Assembly (NCBI RefSeq): GCF_000241325.1 | Contig: NZ_BAEI01000031.1 | Location: forward strand, 1-64,000 | Length of the DNA: 64,000 nucleotides | Source of the DNA: Gordonia polyisoprenivorans NBRC 16320 = JCM 10675 | Lineage (GTDB): Bacteria > Actinomycetota > Actinomycetes > Mycobacteriales > Mycobacteriaceae | Direction of reading: 5' to 3' | In this document: piece after piece, positions 42,210-51,230 of the stretch | Position numbering within the stretch: the first letter of the stretch is position 1 | Layout: each line of letters begins with the position of its first letter | Notes under the pieces: generated by a model | Database searches by the model: none | Seen by the model: only the letters and a program-made list of their open reading frames with translations | What the model was told of the DNA's origin: nothing | Program-made: the position numbers and the translations under genes

Positions 42210-44245
42210 CGCAGGAATGCCGCGGCCACGCCGGCATCGACGGGGACGTGCAGGCCGGTGGTGTGACTGAAATCGGAGGTGCACAGCGCGAATGCGGCGT
42301 TGGCGATGTTCTCCGGCAACACCTCTCGCTTGAGCAGGGTGCGCTGGGCGTAGAACGCGCCGAGATCCTTCTCCTCGACACCGTAGACCGCAGCACGTTG
42401 CGCACCCCAGCCACCGGCGAAGATCCCCGATCCGCGGACCACACCGTCGGGGTTGATGCCGTTGACCTTGACGCCGTGCTCACCGAGCTCGGCGGCCAGC
42501 AACCGCACCTGGTGCGCCTGATCGGCTTTCGTCGCCGAGTAGGCGATGTTGTTGGGTCCGGCGAACACCGAGTTCTTCGACGAGATGTAGAGGATGTCGC
42601 CGCCGAGTTTCTGCTCGATCAGCGCCCGCGCCGCTGCCTTGGACACCAGGAACGATCCGCGTGCCATCACGTTGTGCTGCAGATCCCAGTCGGCGGCGGT
42701 GGTCTCGAGCAACGATTTCGACAGCGACAGCCCGGCATTGTTGACGACGAGGTCGATGCCCCCGAACGCCAGGACGGTGGCATCGACGGCCGCCTGCACG
42801 GCGGCCTCGTCGGTGACGTCGGCGGCGATGCCGATGGCGACATCGGAGGTGCCGATCTCCGCGGCCGCGGCCTGGGCCTTCTCGGCGTCGAGGTCGGCGA
42901 TCACCACGCACGCGCCCTCGGCGGCGAGCCGGGTGGCGATGGCCTTGCCGATTCCCGAGGCCGCCCCGGTGACCAGTGCGATCCGGGTGGCCAACGGTTT
43001 GGGTGCGGGCATGCGGGCCAGCTTGGCCTCTTCCAGAGCCCAGTATTCGATCCGGAATTTCTCGGCCTCGTTGATCGGGGAGTAGCTCGAGACGGCCTCG
43101 GCGCCGCGCATGACGTTGATGGCGTTGAGGTAGAACTCGCCGGCGACGCGTGCGGTCTGTTTGTCCTTGCCGTAGCTGAACATTCCGACGCCGGGTACGA
43201 GAACGATGGCCGGGTCGGCGCCGCGCATCGCCGGGGACTCGGCGGTCGCGTGCCGCTCGTAGTAGGCGGCGTAGTCGGCGCGGTAGGCGTGGTGCAGTTC
43301 GGCGAGACGCTCCTTGCAGTCCTCGATCGAGGCGTCGGCCGGCAGGTCGAGCACCATCGGCTTGACCTTGGTGCGCAGGAAGTGGTCCGGGCAGCTGGTA
43401 CCCAGGCCGGCGAGGCGGGAAAGTTCACTGCCGGTGAGGAATTCGAGGACCGGTGCGGTGTCGGTGAAGTGGCCGACCTGCGGGCGATCGGTGGAGGCCA
43501 GGCCCCGGATGAACGGTGCCAGTGCGGCCGCTTTCGCGCGACGCTGCTCCTCGGGCAGTGCGCCGAAGCCGTCCACCGGCGCGCCGAACGGTTGATCCTT
43601 GCCGTTGCTGTCGATGAATTCCTCAGCGGCCGCGATGATCTCGAGGGAGCGCGCTTGGGCTTCCTCGGAGGTGTCACCCCAGGCGGTGATGCCGTGACCG
43701 CCGAGGATGCAGCCGATGGCCTGGGGATTGGCGGCCTTGATGGCCGCGATGTCGAGTCCGAGCTGGAACCCCGGACGCCGCCACGGCACCCACACCACCC
43801 GGTCACCGAAGATCTTCTGGGTCAACGCCTCCCCGTCGGCGGCGGTGGCGATCGCGATCCCGGAATCGGGGTGCAGGTGATCGACGTGGGCGGCGTCGAC
43901 GAGTCCGTGCATCGCGGTGTCGATGGACGGCGCGGCCCCACCCTTGCCGTGCAGGCAGTAGTCGAACGCGGCGACCATCTCGTCCTCGCGCTCGACGCCC
44001 GGATAGACATCGACCAGTGCCCGCACGCGATCGAGCCGCAACACGGCCAGCCCGCTTTCGGTCAGGGTGCCGAGATCGCCGCCGGAACCCTTGACCCACA
44101 ACAGATCGACGTCCTCCCCGGTGACGGGGTCGACGTCGGTGCCCTTGGCCGAGGTGTTGCCGCCGGCGTAGTTGGTGTTCTTCGGGTCGGCGCCGAGGCG
44201 ATGGGAACGAGCGATCAGCGCGGCGACGGTCGGGTTGGTGGTCAC
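42206..44245 (-). CDS. rhaEW: bifunctional rhamnulose-1-phosphate aldolase/lactaldehyde dehydrogenase
   Basis: This 679-residue fusion has an N-terminal class II aldolase domain (to about residue 390, with SIDTAMHGLVDAAHVDHLHP and zinc-ligand histidines). A C-terminal SDR domain begins with ALVTGAASGIG near residue 420 and has a YSATK active site. It splits rhamnulose-1-phosphate to dihydroxyacetone phosphate and L-lactaldehyde and oxidises the latter. The GTG start has AAGGAGT upstream. This fused form is the usual version in actinobacteria and Bacillus. Confidence 0.93.
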   Translation of the reverse strand: MTTNPTVAALIARSHRLGADPKNTNYAGGNTSAKGTDVDPVTGEDVDLLWVKGSGGDLGTLTESGLAVLRLDRVRALVDVYPGVEREDEMVAAFDYCLHGKGGAAPSIDTAMHGLVDAAHVDHLHPDSGIAIATAADGEALTQKIFGDRVVWVPWRRPGFQLGLDIAAIKAANPQAIGCILGGHGITAWGDTSEEAQARSLEIIAAAEEFIDSNGKDQPFGAPVDGFGALPEEQRRAKAAALAPFIRGLASTDRPQVGHFTDTAPVLEFLTGSELSRLAGLGTSCPDHFLRTKVKPMVLDLPADASIEDCKERLAELHHAYRADYAAYYERHATAESPAMRGADPAIVLVPGVGMFSYGKDKQTARVAGEFYLNAINVMRGAEAVSSYSPINEAEKFRIEYWALEEAKLARMPAPKPLATRIALVTGAASGIGKAIATRLAAEGACVVIADLDAEKAQAAAAEIGTSDVAIGIAADVTDEAAVQAAVDATVLAFGGIDLVVNNAGLSLSKSLLETTAADWDLQHNVMARGSFLVSKAAARALIEQKLGGDILYISSKNSVFAGPNNIAYSATKADQAHQVRLLAAELGEHGVKVNGINPDGVVRGSGIFAGGWGAQRAAVYGVEEKDLGAFYAQRTLLKREVLPENIANAAFALCTSDFSHTTGLHVPVDAGVAAAFLR

Positions 44246-44315
44246 GAAAAGACTCCTTGGCGAGATGTTTTGGGAGAAAGGGGTTCAGGGGCGACGGCGC
44301 TGGGGGGATCCGTGC

Positions 44316-45476
44316 TCACGCGCCCCACGACGACGGGGTGCCGCCGACGCGATCGGCCGCGATCTGCTCGGCGTATCCGGACTGCGCGAATGCGCGCATC
44401 GGGTCGGCCGGCAGGCCCCTTTCCGTGCGGCGTTGCGCGAGCATCGGGCGTACGTCGGTGTAGAACGCATCCATGAAGACGGCGTTGGCGCCCAACACAT
44501 CACCCGCGTCCTGTGCAGCCGTCAACGCCTCGGTGTCGATGGACAGGGCACGCGCGGTCATCTCCTCGACGTTGAGGACCGAGCGGATCTGGCCGGGGAT
44601 CTTCTCCTCGACGTTGTGGCACTGATCGAGCATGAGCGCGACGGTGGAGTCGGCGTCGAGGCCGCCGCCTCGGATCACCTCGACCATGATGCGGAACAAC
44701 TGGAAGGGGTCGGCGGCGCCGACGATGAGGTCGTCGTCGGCGTAGAAGCGTGAGTTGAAGTCGAACGAACCGAGACGTCCGAGTCGCAGCAGTTGCGCGA
44801 CGATGAACTCGATGTTGGTGCCGGGGGCGTGATGTCCGGTGTCGAGGCAGACGGCGGCACGCTCGCCGAGCGCGGTCACCTGCGCATACGAGGTACCCCA
44901 GTCGGGGACGTCGGTCATGTACATCGCGGGCTCGAAGAACTTGTACTCCAACACAAGTCGCTGACCCTCACCGATGTGTTGATAGATCGCGGCCAGGGAC
45001 TCGGCGAGCCGGTCCTGGCGTCCGCGGATGTCACCCTGGCCCGGGTAGTTGGTGCCGTCGGCGAGCCAGATCTTGAGATCGGACGAGCCGGTCTCACCCA
45101 TGATCTCGATGCAGGCCAGGTGGTGGTCGATCGCCTTCTGGCGCACCGTCTTGTCGACGTGGGTCAGCGAACCGAACTTGTAGTCGTCGTCCTGGAAGGT
45201 GTTGGAGTTGACGGTGCCCAGGGTGACGCCGAGATCGGTGGCGTAGCTGCGCAGGGCGGCGTAGTCGTCGACGGTGTCCCACGGGATGTGCAGGGCCACA
45301 GAGGGAGCCAGGCCGGTCAGCCGATGGACGGTGGCGGCGTCGGCGATCTTCTCCTCGATGGTGCGAGGGGTGCCCGGCGTGCTGAACACCTTGAAGCGGG
45401 TGCCGGAGTTGCCGAATGCCCACGAGGGCAGTTCGATGGCGAGATTGTCGAGGAGGGTCAGGTCGGGGGAGGTCAT
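44316..45476 (-). CDS. rhaI: L-rhamnose isomerase
   Basis: This 386-residue TIM-barrel isomerase of the Pseudomonas stutzeri RhaI type (not E. coli RhaA) has GHHAPGTNIEFIVAQLLRLG and DFNSRFYADDD. It converts L-rhamnose to L-rhamnulose. ATG 45476 with AAGGA upstream is preferred to the adjacent GTG 45479. It is followed after 70 bases by the aldolase gene. Confidence 0.9.
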   Translation of the reverse strand: MTSPDLTLLDNLAIELPSWAFGNSGTRFKVFSTPGTPRTIEEKIADAATVHRLTGLAPSVALHIPWDTVDDYAALRSYATDLGVTLGTVNSNTFQDDDYKFGSLTHVDKTVRQKAIDHHLACIEIMGETGSSDLKIWLADGTNYPGQGDIRGRQDRLAESLAAIYQHIGEGQRLVLEYKFFEPAMYMTDVPDWGTSYAQVTALGERAAVCLDTGHHAPGTNIEFIVAQLLRLGRLGSFDFNSRFYADDDLIVGAADPFQLFRIMVEVIRGGGLDADSTVALMLDQCHNVEEKIPGQIRSVLNVEEMTARALSIDTEALTAAQDAGDVLGANAVFMDAFYTDVRPMLAQRRTERGLPADPMRAFAQSGYAEQIAADRVGGTPSSWGA

Positions 45477-45495
45477 CACGGGGTCCTTCGAGAGC

Positions 45496-46869
45496 TCAGG
45501 CGACGGTGCGCGACTCGGCGGCCGCCGGCAGCCCGGTGGCGGTGGCGGCGGAATCGGTGGTGGTCAGGGGAGCGGCGTCGGCGCGCTCGACCGGTGCGCC
45601 GTAACGTTCGACCTCGATCTGCTGCAACGTCTTACCCCGTGTGTGCGGCGCGAACACCGCGCCGATGATCAGAGCGACGGTCAGCAGACCCACCAGCAGG
45701 CTGCCGACGACGGGGAGTCCGGTGGCGGCGAGCAGGGTCGGGAAGAAGTAGCTCAGCAGGCCGGTGAAGGTGCGGACGACGAAGAACATGATGCCCTGCG
45801 CGCTGGCGCGATACGGGGTGGCGAACAGTTCGCTGGCCCAGAGGCTGTAGAACGCCTGGGCGCCGATGCCGCTGGAGATTCCCCACAGGATCGCGAACGT
45901 CAACATGGTGGGGATGCCGCTGGAGGTGAAGGCCACCAGCACGATCCAGGCGATGATGCCCAGGACGGCACCGATGATGTACAGCAACCGTTGCGACATC
46001 TTGTCGGCGAAGCGCATGAACCCGAAGTACGTCGCCGCGACGGTGCAGCCCCACACGAGGACCTGCAGCAGATTCTGTTGGACGGCGCTGTGCAGTCCGG
46101 CGGTGTCGTACACCCGCGGCATGAAGATGCCCGCCTGGCCTGCGACGGTGTTCCAGAACAGATAGATGCCGCCGAGGAACAGCAGGGCGGTGATGTTGAC
46201 CTTGCGGGAGAACAGGCCGCGTAGTCCGCGCGCGCCGACGCTCGAGGCGAGTTGCCGGGTTTCGTCCCGGCCCTCTTCCTTCCAGATGGTCGACTCGTGC
46301 AGGCCCTGCCGGATCCACCAGACCACGGCGGCGACGACGAACAGATGCAGGAAGATCAGCCGGGACCCGAGCAGACCCAATGGTGCGAGGGCGGCGGCCA
46401 GTGCGAAGCCGATCAGCGGGCCGATCGACCAGGCCAACTGCGCGGTTCCCACGTGCTTGGCGCGTTCGGTCGTCGGCGCCTGCTCGGCGATGTAGGTCCA
46501 GGAGGCGGGGACGCCTGCGCCGACGGCGATGCCGGTGATGATGAATGCGGCCAAGAGCATCCCGAAGTTCACCGCGCATGCAGCGATCAGCACGCCGACC
46601 ATGTAGACCAGTAGATCGTAGGTGTAGATGGCCTTGCGGCCGAAGCGATCACACAGCGGACCACCCAGAGCGGCGCCGATCGCCGCGCCGAAGGCGTTGG
46701 CGCTCAACGCGGCCAGCAGACCGACGGCGAAGTTGCTGATGCCGAAGGCGTCCTGCCAGAAGGTGAGGCTGGTTGCGATCGCGATGATCGATCCGGCCTC
46801 GATGTAGTTGGACATGGCCACCGAGATGGTGGCACGCCAGCCGGTCGTGGAGCGGGCTCCTACTTTCAT
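45496..46869 (-). CDS. MFS transporter, probable rhamnose permease
   Basis: This 457-residue carrier has about twelve membrane segments and the MFS signatures GPLCDRFGRKAIY and RFADKMSQR. The position between rhaM and rhaI implies L-rhamnose import by proton symport. It replaces the ABC transporter or RhaT of other bacteria. Confidence 0.85.
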   Translation of the reverse strand: MKVGARSTTGWRATISVAMSNYIEAGSIIAIATSLTFWQDAFGISNFAVGLLAALSANAFGAAIGAALGGPLCDRFGRKAIYTYDLLVYMVGVLIAACAVNFGMLLAAFIITGIAVGAGVPASWTYIAEQAPTTERAKHVGTAQLAWSIGPLIGFALAAALAPLGLLGSRLIFLHLFVVAAVVWWIRQGLHESTIWKEEGRDETRQLASSVGARGLRGLFSRKVNITALLFLGGIYLFWNTVAGQAGIFMPRVYDTAGLHSAVQQNLLQVLVWGCTVAATYFGFMRFADKMSQRLLYIIGAVLGIIAWIVLVAFTSSGIPTMLTFAILWGISSGIGAQAFYSLWASELFATPYRASAQGIMFFVVRTFTGLLSYFFPTLLAATGLPVVGSLLVGLLTVALIIGAVFAPHTRGKTLQQIEVERYGAPVERADAAPLTTTDSAATATGLPAAAESRTVA

Positions 46870-46931
46870 GATGATCCTCGGGGTGTCGGTGTTCAGTAGA
46901 GAACGGCGGGTGAGTGGGGGTCAAGGGGTGA

Positions 46932-47279
46932 TCAGTCGAGGTGGAAGTACTCGTCGAGCCGGAGCGCGGTGGTCGGTGCGGCGTCGGGAGTCGGGGTATC
47001 GGTGTCGGGCGGCAGGAAGAACTCCGACATGTGGGCCTGCCAGCGGGTGTTGACGTCGGTGGCGGCGAGATCGGTCACGGCGCGGGTGTAGTCGTCGGTC
47101 TCCAGGTATCCGACGACGACGTGCTCGGCGGGGTGCAGGAACAGCGAGTAGTTGCGCCATCCGGTGCGCTCGAGCGCGGCGAGCATCTCCGGCCAGATGT
47201 GCTCGTGGGCGGCGAGGTAATCATCAATGCGGTCGGGCCGCAGGCGCATGACCAGGCACACTCGTTCGGTCGTGGGCAT
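46932..47279 (-). CDS. rhaM: L-rhamnose mutarotase
   Basis: This 115-residue RhaM/DUF718 protein has VCLVMRLRPDRIDDYLAAHEH, WPEMLAALERTGWRNYSLFL and an HMSEFF segment. It interconverts the anomers of rhamnose for the isomerase. CGGAGGT precedes ATG 47279. It is the first gene of the operon, 23 bases downstream of the LacI-type operator. Confidence 0.9.
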   Translation of the reverse strand: MPTTERVCLVMRLRPDRIDDYLAAHEHIWPEMLAALERTGWRNYSLFLHPAEHVVVGYLETDDYTRAVTDLAATDVNTRWQAHMSEFFLPPDTDTPTPDAAPTTALRLDEYFHLD

Positions 47280-47301
47280 CGGACCTCCGTTTCCGCACGA
47301 A

Positions 47302-47313
47302 TGAAACGTTTCA
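47302..47313. promoter_or_regulatory. LacI-type operator before rhaM
   Basis: TGAAACGTTTCA is a perfect 12-bp palindrome with the central CG typical of LacI-family operators, just upstream of rhaM. It is flanked by CGAA and TTCG, which nearly extend the symmetry. The LacI gene at the end of the operon is the obvious ligand. Confidence 0.7.
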
Positions 47314-47358
47314 ATTCGTGATGGGAGGCACAGTAGCGCGTGTTTTGTGATCCGGTCA

Positions 47359-47401
47359 AGAGCCCGGGTGCGCCTCACTGGGTGAGACGGACCCGGGCTC
47401 T
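47359..47401 (-). terminator. hairpin terminator of whiB
   Basis: AGAGCCCGGGT (47359-47369) pairs perfectly with ACCCGGGCTCT (47391-47401), with an inner CTCAC/GTGAG pairing. It begins at the whiB stop codon and separates it from the rhamnose promoter. No long T-tract follows, as is common in actinobacteria. Confidence 0.65.
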
Positions 47402-47670
47402 CACGGCCGCGGCCGGCCGTTCTCCAACCGGACGCCACCCCAGACGCCGCTCATCCGGTTGCGTCGGCCCCACTGTTCGCAGCCGGCCCGGATCGGGCAG
47501 GCCGCGCACACCGACGCGGCATGGGAGTAGTCGTCGGTGGGAAAGGGGAACCAGTCCTCGGGATTCTCGTCGACGGCCGCACAGGCGGCTGCCGCCCAGT
47601 CGACGTCGAGGGTGGGCCGTAACAGCATCGACAGTGGCAGGGAGAGGGGACGCAACTCCGGGGCGGTCAT
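47401..47670 (-). CDS. WhiB family iron-sulfur transcription factor
   Basis: This is an 89-residue protein with the four-cysteine cluster of WhiB proteins: an early CAAVDENPEDWF, then VCAACPIRAGC, and the GVWGG turn. It binds a 4Fe-4S cluster and partners with sigma factor SigA. GAGGAG precedes ATG 47670. The subtype (WhiB1 to WhiB7) is not assigned. Confidence 0.9.
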   Translation of the reverse strand: MTAPELRPLSLPLSMLLRPTLDVDWAAAACAAVDENPEDWFPFPTDDYSHAASVCAACPIRAGCEQWGRRNRMSGVWGGVRLENGRPRP

Positions 47671-47700
47671 CGGCGGTCTCCTCTCCCCGCCTACCGGCGG

Positions 47701-48198
47701 TTACTCGAGTTGTCTTCCGAGAGTGAACAACTCCCAGACTTCCTTCTGGTCCTGCGCCCACGGGTCATAGACGAACGGTGCATGGCGCAGGGCGATTCCG
47801 GCTTCTCGCGGTGTGCGATCGGCCTTGAAGCCGTTGCACGACTTGCATGCCGCGACCTGATTCCCGAACGTCGATGCGCCACCGCGTGATTGGGGCATGA
47901 TGTGGTCGACGGTGTCGGCCGGGCCCTCGCAGTACGCGCAGATCCACTGATCGCGACGCAGGATCGAGGCGCCAGAGGCGTAGGAGTCCATCGTCTTTCC
48001 GGCGTACGGACGGTAGGCATCACGCTTGATCGCGACCACCTGATGAATGGGCAGGCTGATGCTCGGCGAATGCACGGTGCGCACCAGGGGGGTGCCCTCG
48101 ACGTTGCGCGCGACGCCGGTGGTCAACAGAACCGCGGCCCGGCGCCAGGTGACGCGCGCGAGTATCTGCAAACCGGCGTTGGTGACGAAAATGGTCAT
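47701..48198 (-). CDS. HNH endonuclease
   Basis: This is a 165-residue HNH nuclease with CAYCEGPADTVDHIMPQSRGG and ACKSCNGFKADRTP, giving a zinc knuckle (two CxxC) around the catalytic DH and N. It is a typical chromosomal actinobacterial HNH protein. AGGAG precedes ATG 48198. A 44-codon small frame with a strong ribosome site lies just upstream. Confidence 0.85.
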   Translation of the reverse strand: MTIFVTNAGLQILARVTWRRAAVLLTTGVARNVEGTPLVRTVHSPSISLPIHQVVAIKRDAYRPYAGKTMDSYASGASILRRDQWICAYCEGPADTVDHIMPQSRGGASTFGNQVAACKSCNGFKADRTPREAGIALRHAPFVYDPWAQDQKEVWELFTLGRQLE

Positions 48199-48595
48199 GG
48201 CTACTCCTGAAAGACGATGACGAACTCTGCTGGGAGCGTCACCGTTTCCGGATCAGCCGCAGAGGTTTCCGGGGCCGGTGGCGCAGGGATGGAATCGATA
48301 CATCGGGGCCGTCGTGCGACCGTCGTCCGACAGTCCACGCCGACAACCGAATTCGTTGTCGTCTCGCCATGCGATCTGCGAGATCATCTGCGCCACCTCC
48401 CTTCGTCGTCTCGTGTGTGACAGCGCGCCCAGGGTACCGCCGCTTCGCGGAGGCGTCCAGGATTTAACGGGGGTTGCGAGATGAACATCTGATTGCCTCG
48501 GGTGTCCGTCACGCGGCCGAATTGTCCGGAGTCTGCTGGAATGGGCCGGGTGTGGTTGTCATGGTGAACGGGCACCCAGCAATGAGGAGATGGTC
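48199..48595. other. intergenic region between the HNH and kinase genes
   Basis: Apart from the 44-codon frame on the minus strand I see no gene in these 397 bases. The right half is presumably the divergent promoter region of the kinase. No clear operator or hairpin stands out. Confidence 0.4.
48253..48387 (-). CDS. small open frame upstream of the HNH gene
   Basis: This is a 44-codon frame (MISQIAWRDD at the start, CG before the stop) with three cysteines. Its GGAGGT ribosome site is seven bases from ATG 48387. It lies on the same strand, 54 bases before the HNH gene, so it may be a leader peptide or a small protein. I have no homologue in mind; support is the ribosome site and position only. 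Confidence 0.35.
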   Translation of the reverse strand: MISQIAWRDDNEFGCRRGLSDDGRTTAPMYRFHPCATGPGNLCG

Positions 48596-50176
48596 GTGGA
48601 CGATGCCGGCGCGCCATTGCGTGAGAACGATGTGGTCGGCGGGTACACGATCATCGGCCACCTGGGCTCCGGCGGGATGGGCACCGTCTATCTCGTCGCG
48701 CATCCGCGACTGCCCCGCCGGCAAGCCCTCAAGGTGTTGTCGTCGAGCCTGGGAGCCAATCCGGAATTCCGCGAACGCTTTCGCCGTGAGGTCGATCTTG
48801 CGGCCCGCCTCGATCACCCGAACATCGTTGCCGTGCAGGACGCCGGTATCGACGGCGACACCATGTGGATGGCGATGCAGTACGTCGAGGGCACCGACGC
48901 GGCAGCGATCCTGCGCGAGGCGACCGAACCGCTGCCCGCCGCACCGATCGTCGACCTCATCACCCAGGTGGCCGCAGGTCTCGACCACGCCCACGCGCAG
49001 GGCACGCTGCATCGCGACGTCAAACCGGCCAACATCCTCGTCACCCCGGCCTGGGACCGTCCCGTCGCGGCGCGGCGCGCACTGATCGCCGACTTCGGGA
49101 TCGCACGGTTGATGTCGGAATCCACCGGGCTCACCGCAACCGGCAATGTGATCGCCACGCTCGCCTATGCCGCTCCGGAGATGTTCACCGACACCGCGCT
49201 CACCCCGGCCGTAGACGAGTACGCCCTGGGCTGCACACTCTACGAACTACTCACCGGCCGGGCGGTGTTCGACCGGACCGACGCGGCCGGATTGATCAGC
49301 GCACACACCCACGCGCCCGTGCCGCGATGCACGGCGCTGCGCCCCGACCTTCCCGAGGCGATCGACGACGTCATCGCGCAAGCGCTGGCCAAGCGCCCTG
49401 ACGAGCGTCACGGCTCCGCAGGCGCCTTCGCGGCGGCAGCGGCACGCGCGGTGGCCACCAACCCGCGCCCGACGGCGATCGTCGGTGTTCAGCAGCCGGC
49501 CCCGGCCACGATCCTCGGTCCGCACCAGACACCCGGACGCGGTGACGGTCTGCGTCCACCACCGCCGCCGCGCGGACCGCGACCGATGGGCGTGCCGACT
49601 GCGCCGCCGCCGATGGGTGTGCCGTCTGCGGCGATGCCGATCCAGCCCGATCCGGTGACGCCGGCACCTCCCGTCCGCAGACGCCATGGCGTGCTGCCGT
49701 GGCTCCTCGCCGGACTCGCACTGATGCTCGTGGGCGCCACCGTCGCGGTCGTGCTGGTCGCGACGCGGGGCACCGATACCTCGACAGGGTCGTCACCGGC
49801 CGCGGCGTCGGCGCCCACCGTTGCACCGACCACCGGACAAACGACCCTGCCCGTGGCAGCCTCGCTCGCCGGGAACTGGCGTGGCAGTGTGACCGGGGAT
49901 CAGACCGGATTCGACGTCGTCGCGCAGATATCCGATACCGCACCGCTCACCGCGATCGTCCACTACCCGCAACTCGGGTGCGCGGGTACGTGGGCGGAGA
50001 ACTCGCGGCGGGGATCGACGGTCACCCTGACCGAGCAGATCACCCAAGGCACCTGCGTCACCTCGCAGATCGAGGTGACGCCGTCCGCCGATGGCACGGT
50101 GGCCTACCGGTCGAGCTACTACTCCCAATCCCAGGGGCGGACCCTGGTCATCACCTCGGTGTTGCGCCGGAGCTGA
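48596..50176 (+). CDS. transmembrane Ser/Thr protein kinase (PknB family)
   Basis: This 526-residue kinase has the glycine loop LGSGGMGTV (23-31), ATP lysine K46, catalytic D141 in HRDVKPAN and D166 in DFG. A proline-rich linker, one membrane span (LPWLLAGLALMLVGATVAVV, about 367-390) and an extracellular beta-rich domain with two cysteines follow. GTG 48596 with GAGGAG five bases upstream is preferred to ATG 48590, which overlaps that site. It senses an unknown external signal. Confidence 0.88.
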   Translation: MDDAGAPLRENDVVGGYTIIGHLGSGGMGTVYLVAHPRLPRRQALKVLSSSLGANPEFRERFRREVDLAARLDHPNIVAVQDAGIDGDTMWMAMQYVEGTDAAAILREATEPLPAAPIVDLITQVAAGLDHAHAQGTLHRDVKPANILVTPAWDRPVAARRALIADFGIARLMSESTGLTATGNVIATLAYAAPEMFTDTALTPAVDEYALGCTLYELLTGRAVFDRTDAAGLISAHTHAPVPRCTALRPDLPEAIDDVIAQALAKRPDERHGSAGAFAAAAARAVATNPRPTAIVGVQQPAPATILGPHQTPGRGDGLRPPPPPRGPRPMGVPTAPPPMGVPSAAMPIQPDPVTPAPPVRRRHGVLPWLLAGLALMLVGATVAVVLVATRGTDTSTGSSPAAASAPTVAPTTGQTTLPVAASLAGNWRGSVTGDQTGFDVVAQISDTAPLTAIVHYPQLGCAGTWAENSRRGSTVTLTEQITQGTCVTSQIEVTPSADGTVAYRSSYYSQSQGRTLVITSVLRRS

Positions 50177-50197
50177 ATGGTGTTCTGGGCCGGAGCC

Positions 50198-50965
50198 TCA
50201 CGTCACCGGGACGTCGATGATCGGCCGCGCGACGTCGGCACCGGCACCGTCGAAGTGCCACCACTCACCGGAGTAGACCGACAGCCCGCCCGCCGACATG
50301 GCCGCGCGCAGACGCGCGCGGTTGCGTTGCGCGGCAACCGGAACCCCTTCCGTCGCGAAGGCCGTGGCCTGCGGGGTGAACGAGTCGAAGTCGGTACCCA
50401 TGTCGACCAGACACTGGTTGGTGATACGTCGATCGACCGGACACCCGGGCTGGTGCGTCGCCAGTGTGACATCCACCGACCGCCCCGACTCGTGGCTGCG
50501 TGAGTACGGCCCGGGTGCGGCGACCCACGCCGGGTCGGGCACCTTCTCGAACATGGTCTGCTGCACCGAGTGCGGCCGGTAGCAGTCCCAGAACACCAGG
50601 GTGTCACCGGATGTGCGCAGCGCCGCCGCCGCGGTGCGCAGTCCGTCGGCCAGGGACTCGTGGACGAGACACCGTGCGCCCGTCGGGTAGAGCTGTATTC
50701 CGACGAAGTTGTGCGGCGTCGCGTAACGCAGATCGACGATCGCCGACGGCACCACCGATCGCACATCGACAAGTCCCACCTGTCGAGCAGCTGCCGACAC
50801 CGGCGGAATCGGCGCTGACGAGGACACCGGGCGGATTGCCGTTGATGACGTGGCGGAGGTCGACGACGGTGAAGTCGGCTGCGGGGTGGAGGGTCCGGTG
50901 CATGCGGTGAGCAGGGTGACGCTCACCGCGAGCGCGGCGGTGGACGCCCACCGGAGACGGGTCAT
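50198..50965 (-). CDS. VanX-like D-alanyl-D-alanine dipeptidase lipoprotein
   Basis: This 255-residue lipoprotein has a signal peptide with lipobox LTAC at C22, a Ser/Thr/Pro linker, and an M15D peptidase domain. Metal ligands are in SRSHESGRSVDV and EWWHFD. It would hydrolyse D-Ala-D-Ala-type dipeptides at the outer face of the membrane, in peptidoglycan turnover. It converges on the kinase. ATG 50965 is preferred; the longer frame includes a repeat. Confidence 0.85.
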   Translation of the reverse strand: MTRLRWASTAALAVSVTLLTACTGPSTPQPTSPSSTSATSSTAIRPVSSSAPIPPVSAAARQVGLVDVRSVVPSAIVDLRYATPHNFVGIQLYPTGARCLVHESLADGLRTAAAALRTSGDTLVFWDCYRPHSVQQTMFEKVPDPAWVAAPGPYSRSHESGRSVDVTLATHQPGCPVDRRITNQCLVDMGTDFDSFTPQATAFATEGVPVAAQRNRARLRAAMSAGGLSVYSGEWWHFDGAGADVARPIIDVPVT

Positions 50966-51057
50966 GGGTCTGTTTGTAGCACGGGTCCGGTTCGGGCTGG
51001 GTGGTTTGTGATGGTTGTGGTTCGGAGTGGTGAGCCGGAACCAGCTGTGGGGCAAGG

Positions 51058-51199
51058 GGTCTCGAGGCTCGCCGCACGCGGCTCGCACCTCGACCATCGG
51101 GGAAAGCTCGCCGCACGCGGCTCGCACCTCGACCATCTTCTTCCGCTGGTCGAGGAGCGCCGAGCGAGCGCAGCGAGCACGTCGCGTCTCGAGACCGCC
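51058..51199. repeat. cluster of dispersed palindromic repeats
   Basis: GGTCTCGAGGCTCG (51058-51071), with core CCGCACGCGGCTCG and right arm CACCTCGACCATCGG, is followed by a second copy lacking the outer left arm (51107-51136). A third copy in reverse orientation (TGGTCGAGG at 51147 to GTCTCGAGACC near 51196) has a different core rich in GAGCGAGCGCAGCGAG. All are intergenic between the dipeptidase and the PucR gene. Confidence 0.8.
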
Positions 51200-51230
51200 G
51201 CACGCCGACGCCGAAACGCATCCGACGCCT

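Noticed and set aside
42248-44476. Antisense frame of 742 codons opposite rhaEW
   Set aside because: Opposite a clearly recognised bifunctional aldolase/dehydrogenase; glycine/valine/aspartate-rich shadow composition with no motif.
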